A stretch of 64,000 nt of DNA. It comes from CAXBCP01 sp047638395. GTDB lineage: Bacteria; Pseudomonadota; Alphaproteobacteria; MPNO01; UBA830. The notes under the pieces are model-generated. The model was given only the letters and a program-made list of their open reading frames with translations, had not been told where the DNA came from and made no database searches. The stretch lies in assembly GCA_047638395.1 (NCBI GenBank), contig JBLIMV010000003.1:62001-126000 (forward strand), written 5' to 3'. The translations under genes and the position numbers were made by a program. This document shows positions 57,939-64,000 of the stretch, piece after piece (within the stretch, counting starts at the first letter, position 1; each line of letters opens with the position of its first letter).

Positions 57939-59021
57939 ATGACGGCACCTTTGGACCTCATCGCCATTGATGCGGACGGACACGTTCACGAAGAAAATGT
58001 GTTGTTTACCGAATACCTTGAGCCCGCATTCCGCGACAGAACCGCGGGATGGGCGCTGAATGACGATAATAACCGGCGATTCATCGTCGATGGCGCCGAA
58101 CACCCGCCTTTCCCCAAGGAAATATCTGTTCGCAAGCCGATGACGGCAGAGAATCGCATCAAGGTGCTGAACAAGGAACGGATCCGACTGGCCGTGTTGT
58201 TTCCGTCGGCCGCGCTGGTTGCAGGGTACCTGGAGCCCGGCCTCGCTGCCGCCATAATGCGTGCGTATAACAGCTGGATGTCGGACTGGTGCCGCCCTCA
58301 TGCCGACCGGCTTCGCTTTGCCGCTTCGGTCGCGTTGTACGATATCGACGAGGCTATCCGCGAAGCCCAACGTGCCGTCGCCGATCTGGGCGCGGTCGCG
58401 GTCACCGTCCGCCCGAATACAGCCGCCGGTTTAAGGCTGGATGACCCCAGCCGTGAGCGATTTTATGCCGCCGTCGAAGAACTTGGCGTACCGCTGATAA
58501 TCCATGAATCCACAGGCGATCCGGCGACGCCGGGCGGAAACCGCTATGGCGGCATGTCAGTACCGGAGAGCTATGCGTTCAACCATGTGATCTCTCACCC
58601 GTTCGAACAGATGATGGCAATGATGGCGCTGATCTGCGGCGGCGTGCTGGAACGGCACCCGACGCTCAAAGTCGGTTTCTTCGAGGCAGGCTGTTCCTGG
58701 GCGCCTTACTGGATATCGCGGCTGGATGACCATTTCGCTCACCCCAAACTCGGTGTGTACATGCATGGCCTCGAGATGAAGCCGAGCGACTATTTTCAGC
58801 GGCAATGCGTCGTTTCCTGTGATCCGGGCGATGCGACAATTCCTCTCGCCATTCAGGGTCTGGGGTCGGACAAGCTCCTTTTTGCGACGGATTATCCGCA
58901 TTTCGATTCCGGGGGCGGCGCTGTTAACGAATTTCTGGAAGTCGCACATGTCGACAAATCAGAACAACACCGTCTGTTATGGCAAAATACGGTGGAATTT
59001 TACGGGCTATCCATCGATTGA
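57939..59021 (+). CDS. amidohydrolase (ACMSD-like, amidohydrolase_2) family protein
   Basis: A 360-residue TIM-barrel metal enzyme. Metal motif DGHVHE at residues 13-18, His of ISHPFEQ and the terminal Asp in FATDYPH, as in decarboxylases and hydrolases of the aminocarboxymuconate-semialdehyde/resorcylate type. Start chosen at 57939 because GGGAGG precedes it; the frame is open further upstream to the preceding stop. Paired with the FAD oxidoreductase, so the two may work on one substrate. Confidence 0.87.
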   Translation: MTAPLDLIAIDADGHVHEENVLFTEYLEPAFRDRTAGWALNDDNNRRFIVDGAEHPPFPKEISVRKPMTAENRIKVLNKERIRLAVLFPSAALVAGYLEPGLAAAIMRAYNSWMSDWCRPHADRLRFAASVALYDIDEAIREAQRAVADLGAVAVTVRPNTAAGLRLDDPSRERFYAAVEELGVPLIIHESTGDPATPGGNRYGGMSVPESYAFNHVISHPFEQMMAMMALICGGVLERHPTLKVGFFEAGCSWAPYWISRLDDHFAHPKLGVYMHGLEMKPSDYFQRQCVVSCDPGDATIPLAIQGLGSDKLLFATDYPHFDSGGGAVNEFLEVAHVDKSEQHRLLWQNTVEFYGLSID

Positions 59022-59103
59022 GCACTCACTGACCCCCATTTCTTCAGCGTTTCTTAACCATACTCCGTAAGACTCCCTGCGATAGAAATTGCGGGATTAG
59101 AAC

Positions 59104-59445
59104 GTGGATTCCACGGATTCAGGCTTACCGGCCGACACAAATATCGAAGCGGCGCTGCGCGAAGCGGCGACGGCGATCGACACGGCTCGAACGCTACTGG
59201 GTCAGGGTACCATTATCGACCTGAACGGGCTCGAAGCGCATGTCGAACAAGCCTGCGGGGGAATTCCTGCCCTGCCTGCGCCCGATCGGGAACGGCTGAA
59301 ACCGACCCTGGTCGCCTTGATCGATGGGCTTAACCTGCTCTCGGAGCAGCTCTCCGCACAACATCAGGAAATTTCGGGCACGCTTCAGAATATCGGCGCT
59401 CGCACCCGGGCCGTCTCCGCCTATAAGCCTCGCGGCTCGCGTTAG
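59104..59445 (+). CDS. FlgN-like small helical protein upstream of fliO
   Basis: A 113-residue mostly helical protein starting at a GTG, with ALREAATAIDTARTLLGQG and ALIDGLNLLSEQLSAQHQEI segments resembling flagellar chaperones such as FlgN. The start is weakly supported by its upstream sequence. It is 20 bases before fliO, a position often held by a small flagellar protein in Rhodospirillales. Function inferred from position only. Confidence 0.62.
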   Translation: MDSTDSGLPADTNIEAALREAATAIDTARTLLGQGTIIDLNGLEAHVEQACGGIPALPAPDRERLKPTLVALIDGLNLLSEQLSAQHQEISGTLQNIGARTRAVSAYKPRGSR

Positions 59446-59465
59446 ACGGCGACGGAATACACCCC

Positions 59466-59792
59466 ATGGACGCCAGCAATTACGTAAGATTCGTCGCAGC
59501 GCTGCTCTTCGTGCTCGCATTGATCGGCTTTGCCACCTGGCTTGCGAAACGCTTCGGGATGGGCGGGCGGGTCAACGCCGTCAGGCGCGGCGAACGGCGA
59601 CTGCAAATTATCGAAGCGATGACAGTCGACGCGAAACACCGCGCCGTCCTGATCCGGCGTGACGATGTCGAACACCTTGTTCTGCTTGGTCCTGCGGCGG
59701 ATATCGTCATCGAAACCGGAATCAGCGCACCACCGGCGGCTGTCACGCCCGCAACGGGCAACGCCCCTAAAAGAAAAGAAGCCAAAGAATGA
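59466..59792 (+). CDS. fliO: flagellar protein FliO
   Basis: A 108-residue protein with one membrane helix (VRFVAALLFVLALIGFATWLA), then a cytoplasmic part with RRGERRLQIIEAMTVDAKHRAVLIRRDD, the FliO core. FliO helps assemble FliP. Its stop overlaps the fliP start (ATGA). Confidence 0.93.
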   Translation: MDASNYVRFVAALLFVLALIGFATWLAKRFGMGGRVNAVRRGERRLQIIEAMTVDAKHRAVLIRRDDVEHLVLLGPAADIVIETGISAPPAAVTPATGNAPKRKEAKE

Positions 59793-60544
59793 AGCGCTGG
59801 TTCCCCTTCGCTCTCGGCGCGGCCGGACTGTTCCTGATGGTCGCGGCAGCCTGGACACCGGCCGCGGCTCAGAACTTCTCGCTCGATCTCGGCTCCGGCG
59901 GATCGACGACGGGTCGCGTCGTACAGCTTATCGCCCTTCTGACAATTCTCAGCCTGGCGCCGTCAATCCTTGTGATGGTGACATCGTTTACCCGGATTGT
60001 CGTCGTTCTGTCCTTTCTGCGCAGCGCGATGGGCGTCCAGCAGACGCCACCAAATGCCGTACTGGTGAGCCTTGCGCTGTTCCTGACGATGTTTGTCATG
60101 GGGCCGACCCTGGAGGCGTCATACAAGAATGGCCTGCTCCCGCTGATAGAGAATCAGATCGACGAAGAAGAAGCCTTTACGCGCACACTGGCACCGATCC
60201 GGACCTTTATGCTCGAACATGTCCGCGAACAGGATTTGCGCCTGTTCATGGACCTCGCGCAGAACCCTGTGGCGGCAACGCCGGAAGACACGCCGCTGCG
60301 CTCGCTTATTCCCGCTTTTATGATCAGTGAACTCCGCCGCGCGTTTGAAATCGGCTTCCTGCTCTTCCTGCCCTTCATTGTGATCGACATGGTGGTCGCG
60401 TCCATCCTGATGTCCATGGGTATGATGATGCTGCCGCCCGTGATGATCTCACTGCCGTTCAAGCTGATCTTCTTTGTCCTGGTGGATGGCTGGTATCTGG
60501 TCGCCGGCAGTCTCGTACAGAGTTACGGGACGATAGGCAGCTAG
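59789..60544 (+). CDS. fliP: flagellar export gate protein FliP
   Basis: A 251-residue protein with a cleavable signal peptide (ends near AAA-QNF) and four membrane helices. The central SPSILVMVTSFTRIVVVLSFLRSAMG-like segment (given by residues about 60-85) and the C-terminal PFKLIFFVLVDGW are typical. It forms the core of the FliPQR channel. Start overlaps fliO. Confidence 0.96.
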   Translation: MKRWFPFALGAAGLFLMVAAAWTPAAAQNFSLDLGSGGSTTGRVVQLIALLTILSLAPSILVMVTSFTRIVVVLSFLRSAMGVQQTPPNAVLVSLALFLTMFVMGPTLEASYKNGLLPLIENQIDEEEAFTRTLAPIRTFMLEHVREQDLRLFMDLAQNPVAATPEDTPLRSLIPAFMISELRRAFEIGFLLFLPFIVIDMVVASILMSMGMMMLPPVMISLPFKLIFFVLVDGWYLVAGSLVQSYGTIGS

Positions 60545-60748
60545 CACGAAACGACCGGCACTCCGCCCAGCGTCTCCGCTACCTGCCGCCTGACCTCGCG
60601 TCTCTCCCGTTCATCCAACCAACCCAGACAAGATCAAGATTCAGCGATCTGTTAGCGTCGATGCGGACCGCCCGCGCCCCATACTGATCGAATGTCTGGA
60701 AGATATCAGCGCACCCGAACATTCAGGTCAGGTAACCCGGTCGAAAGA

Positions 60749-63700
60749 TTAGTTGATTGCGCTGAGGGCGTTGCTCTGCACCTTGTCGCGGTAGCTGGCA
60801 AGGAATGACTGGAAGTCATCCAGGTCACCGGTCTTTCGAACCAGTTCCTTGAAGTCGGGCACGACGCCGATCTCAACACCTGCGATCGCTTTGAACGCTT
60901 CTTTGTACTTGGTCTTTTCCATCGCCGGGCCAAACCGGTCTCGCAGCGACGTCAATCCATCGGTGTCGTTTTCCATCGTCAGGGCAATACCCCAACGGAG
61001 AACCAGGTCTGCAAATTTGGGGTCCAGCACATCGACGTTCTGTTGCGGAATGATCCGGCGCACGGTATACGCGACATCCTCCCACTCCGCATTCTTCCAG
61101 TGCAGGGCGAGGCGCAGCATTTCCGCCTTATGGCTGACATCCCCGGCCAGCAACTCGAGCCCTTTTTTCGGCTCATTGTTATCGCCATAAGCCCGTACCT
61201 TCAGATAGCGCCGCTGGAATTCCAGTTCCTTGGGCAGTTCCTCGCCATCGCTGAGCTTCAATGCTTCGATCGCCTTGGCCGGTTCCCGGTCAAGCATCCG
61301 CAGCAGCGCCAGTCGGCTACCGACACGGCTGCGTTCCAGACCCGTCAGCCGGAACCGAACCTGATGTTCCAGCAACCGACCCGCCTCGGACAGAAGGTCG
61401 ACCTTTGCCAACCGGTCCGCCAGCTTCCGGATCATCTCGTCTCCCTCATTCCCGGCCGGCGTCAACTCACGAAACTCTTCATAAAGTGCGAGCGCTGTCA
61501 CGGGAGGCAGCTTGTCAGCATTGCCATCAAGAAACAGGCTGCGGAACCGCTTTCGCATATCTTCGGCGATCGCGCTTGCGCCCTCGACATCCTTGAAGTG
61601 GCTCGCTGCCTGGCGAAGCCGCAGCAGCGATGCCCGGTATTCGCCCTGCTCGGCGTGAATATCACCGAGGCGGCGCTTCAAATCGAATTCAAATGCATCG
61701 CCGCGCCAGGAGAAAGCCAGCCCTTCGAGGGTCTCAATCGCCTTCTTCCGATCGGTCTGCTTGGTATCAAGATCCGCGTTGACGAGGGCGAAGGCTGCTT
61801 TTGCCCGGACACGCCGATCGCCGGAGTACATGACTTCGCGCCACAGGCTTTTTGCGGCGCTCGGCTTTCCTTCGAGCCGAAGTGCGTGTCCGCTTAGGAA
61901 TTTGAGATACTGGGCGTCCTTTGCGGCCAACGCCGAGCCTCTTAGCGCATCGAGCCATAATTTCGCGCCGTCGGTGTCCTTTACCGCCAGCGCCGATTCC
62001 GCACCGATCAGTTGAAAGCGAGTCTTTAGCCATTTGGGAAACGAGGCGACAATGCCGCGCGTATCACGGATCAACTTGTATGAGGCAAGCCAATCCCCTT
62101 TCGCCGCAGCGATTCCGGCACGCCAGGGCGCGACCGACGGATCGTTAATCAGGTGTACATGTTCGAAATCCGGCTCAGCCGATGCATAATGTCCAAGCAG
62201 GTAATGCGCCGCCGCCCGCAAGGCTATATATCCGACATCGCTGCCAATCTTCGGATCATGTTTCAGCGCAACCTCAAGGACCCCCAGTGCATCTGCGGCC
62301 ATGCCATGCGAGACGAGGAACCTGGCGTAGGCGAGCCGGGCGCTGTTACGCTTATTTTCGGGCGCAACGAGGATCTGCCTCAGTTTTACGTATTTTTCGT
62401 CCCTGTATTCTTTTTCCGGCCCACCGCTCCAATCCGAGAAAGCACCAAAAGCATGGCCGGAATCGCTCGCGACGCTCTTAGCAACGACTTCCAGGGAACG
62501 CGACACACTCAGACCGCCTGGCGCGGCGATATAGACGCCCTCGGCATTGCGGATGAGTGCGATATCATCACGCCGCGGCACCAGCACCAGCCCTGCCGCA
62601 CTTGCCGGAATTGCCACGTCGACCAGGTTTCTCGCAACGCGGTTGCCCAAACCCGGCTTTAATACCGGATACACATGCACGATATCGCCGACACTGCGGT
62701 CAGCAAAGACATGCGGTCTCCCAAGCCCCTTCGCGGCGATCAGAACGGCCGGTTGCTGGTTGCTGTCGATATCGGCACGAACCTCTATCGGCGTCGCCAG
62801 CGGGCCGGCCATCCGTGCCGGCGCCAGGCGAACTTTCCAGCTCGTGCCCGATTTCGTTGCCGTCGCAAGAAGGTGTGCCGGAACCTTCAGCCGAAGCAGT
62901 GATTTTTCCGCTGCATCGGTCTGTTCAATTTCTTCGACCATGCCTTCGCCGGCGACCCGCAGGCTCCCGAGCGCCAGCCGCGCCCGGCCATCGAATAATA
63001 TCCAGTACTCCTCGCCACGCCGGAAAACCGCGGCGGCAACATCTTTACGCCAATTGAACTTGATATCCAGGGCGGCACCGCGTCTTGTCGTTTCCACGGT
63101 TACCAGAGGTGCGCCCTTGAATTTTTTAGCGCTCCGGCGTCGCTCACGCTCTGCCAGACGTTTCAGGCGTCTCGCTTTTTTCTTAAGCGACAAGGGTTTC
63201 TTGCCCGTCGCTTTGTGCGCCGTTTCACCGGCATGTCCGGAAAAGGCCTTCTTCGATGTGCGTGCCTTCTTCTGTTCTGGCGTTTCGGTGACATGATGTT
63301 CATCGGAGGCATGCTGTTTTTCTGCCAACTGCTCCGGCGCGATAATATCGATCGCAATTTTCGTGCCGTCTCTGAAATGCCTGATTTTTGCCGCTTGAGG
63401 AATAATCAGGCCGACCCGTACTGCCGACTTGGTCGTCTCCGCGCTGGCCGCAGAAACACGCCCCGGCAGCGTCGATGACAGCCGGGAGACATCAACCCGT
63501 GCGGGACGATCAAAGCGCAAACGCACGACATCACCGTCCCTCTCGATGTCGTATCCCACGTCATCGGACCAATCAAAGACCAGACGACCAAAATTCGGGT
63601 GTTTACCTGCCCGCACCGGGATTTGTGGCGTCCGTTTCAGCCAGGCATCGGGGTCCTCGTCCTTCGAAGCCGTAGACGACTCCTCTGGCGTCAGATCAAT

Positions 63701-64000
63701 AACGACCGCGTTCTCATTCGAGAACGAGCGAAGGCTGTAATATCCGCGAAGATTTGCCGAAATGGTTGTGCCTGTAGCGCCCACCTGCAGTTCCGACATA
63801 TAGGGTGCCAGGCTTTTTGCGGCTTTGGCGAATTCCGTTTTCAATGGTCGGTTGAATCTCACCCGCAACTGGGTGCCGACAATTTTCGCCGTAAATTTCA
63901 CCGGCGAACGCCAGTCGAAAACGATCCGCCCGAATTTTTCATTCCCCCAACCACGTGTCACAACGACTTCAGGAGTCGTTGGCGGCGCGGCATTCGGGTC
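60749..64000 (-). CDS. large TPR protein with repeated AMIN-like beta domains, N-terminus cut by window edge
   Basis: At least 1083 residues; the frame stays open to the right edge, so the true N-terminus is outside. Visible first are two similar beta-rich units, FGRIVFDW...LRVRFNRP and FGRLVFDW...VVRLRFDRP, about 100 residues apart. A Lys/Arg-rich stretch (KKARRLKRLAERERRR) and a third beta unit follow. From about residue 500 on, helical tetratricopeptide-type repeats such as LAYARFLVSHGMAADALGVLEVAL, RLGDIHAEQGEYRASLLRL and LLEHQVRFRLTGLERSRVGSRLALLRM continue to the end. Convergent with fliP. It may be an envelope scaffold for the flagellum, but that is inference. Confidence 0.75.
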   Translation of the reverse strand, partial: DPNAAPPTTPEVVVTRGWGNEKFGRIVFDWRSPVKFTAKIVGTQLRVRFNRPLKTEFAKAAKSLAPYMSELQVGATGTTISANLRGYYSLRSFSNENAVVIDLTPEESSTASKDEDPDAWLKRTPQIPVRAGKHPNFGRLVFDWSDDVGYDIERDGDVVRLRFDRPARVDVSRLSSTLPGRVSAASAETTKSAVRVGLIIPQAAKIRHFRDGTKIAIDIIAPEQLAEKQHASDEHHVTETPEQKKARTSKKAFSGHAGETAHKATGKKPLSLKKKARRLKRLAERERRRSAKKFKGAPLVTVETTRRGAALDIKFNWRKDVAAAVFRRGEEYWILFDGRARLALGSLRVAGEGMVEEIEQTDAAEKSLLRLKVPAHLLATATKSGTSWKVRLAPARMAGPLATPIEVRADIDSNQQPAVLIAAKGLGRPHVFADRSVGDIVHVYPVLKPGLGNRVARNLVDVAIPASAAGLVLVPRRDDIALIRNAEGVYIAAPGGLSVSRSLEVVAKSVASDSGHAFGAFSDWSGGPEKEYRDEKYVKLRQILVAPENKRNSARLAYARFLVSHGMAADALGVLEVALKHDPKIGSDVGYIALRAAAHYLLGHYASAEPDFEHVHLINDPSVAPWRAGIAAAKGDWLASYKLIRDTRGIVASFPKWLKTRFQLIGAESALAVKDTDGAKLWLDALRGSALAAKDAQYLKFLSGHALRLEGKPSAAKSLWREVMYSGDRRVRAKAAFALVNADLDTKQTDRKKAIETLEGLAFSWRGDAFEFDLKRRLGDIHAEQGEYRASLLRLRQAASHFKDVEGASAIAEDMRKRFRSLFLDGNADKLPPVTALALYEEFRELTPAGNEGDEMIRKLADRLAKVDLLSEAGRLLEHQVRFRLTGLERSRVGSRLALLRMLDREPAKAIEALKLSDGEELPKELEFQRRYLKVRAYGDNNEPKKGLELLAGDVSHKAEMLRLALHWKNAEWEDVAYTVRRIIPQQNVDVLDPKFADLVLRWGIALTMENDTDGLTSLRDRFGPAMEKTKYKEAFKAIAGVEIGVVPDFKELVRKTGDLDDFQSFLASYRDKVQSNALSAIN

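Overview
The window looks like a chromosome segment from a GC-rich alphaproteobacterium, probably of the Rhodospirillales type and aerobic. The reasons are the flagellar order flgB-flgC-fliE-fliQ-fliR-flhB facing csrA and fliOP, a short class I ribonucleotide reductase, a MntR-like DtxR regulator, and many aromatic-degradation genes typical of marine and soil alphaproteobacteria. No rRNA, tRNA, CRISPR array, integrase or transposase was seen. Both ends cut through genes: a CoA ligase on the left and a large TPR protein on the right.

Layout. 1-5 kb: CoA ligase (partial) with an MDR oxidoreductase, a cysteine-dioxygenase-type cupin facing an Lrp regulator, ChaC-type gamma-glutamylcyclotransferase and a VOC protein. 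5-11 kb: an NCS2 purine permease and a 1303-residue RTX protein sharing one two-way terminator, then an AT-rich gap. 11-15 kb: an orphan TctC-type binding protein, a Lin0512 protein, and a LigA/LigB/dienelactone-hydrolase operon. 15-20 kb: nrdAB with palindromic operators, mntR, a Tat-exported aldo/keto reductase and a membrane protein. 20-24 kb: a PhyH dioxygenase-amidase pair and an isocitrate-lyase-family enzyme. 24-31 kb: benzoate-CoA ligase, boxB and boxC (aerobic benzoyl-CoA epoxidation), with a divergent CoA ligase. 31-34 kb: a USP-like protein and a Lon-like protease whose leader appears to bury its ribosome-binding site.

34-48 kb is an aromatic/xenobiotic catabolic island. It holds a Rieske oxygenase with RidA and a recombinase-like-HTH protein under a GntR/UTRA regulator; a REC-histidine kinase; a VanA-type Rieske oxygenase coupled to an exported serine protease; an SDR; a split Rieske oxygenase (Rieske cluster and mononuclear iron site on two adjacent polypeptides) with a GST; and a lone molybdenum-hydroxylase large subunit coupled to a UbiD decarboxylase. 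48-53 kb carries tandem DUF427, a hypothetical protein, and an SMP-30/MFS/CitE-like/TPR operon. 53-64 kb is the flagellar export and rod region with csrA, interrupted by an FAD-oxidoreductase/amidohydrolase pair, and ends in the TPR protein.

The catabolic genes supply activation (CoA ligases), oxygen insertion (BoxB, Rieske enzymes, extradiol dioxygenase), ring opening and hydrolysis (BoxC, LigB, dienelactone hydrolase) and decarboxylation (UbiD). No reductase for the Rieske enzymes and no boxA lie in the window, so electrons must come from proteins encoded elsewhere. The most unusual items are the split Rieske oxygenase, the lone Mo subunit with UbiD, the leader hairpin on the Lon-like protease gene, and the palindromes before nrdA, the GntR gene and the split oxygenase.
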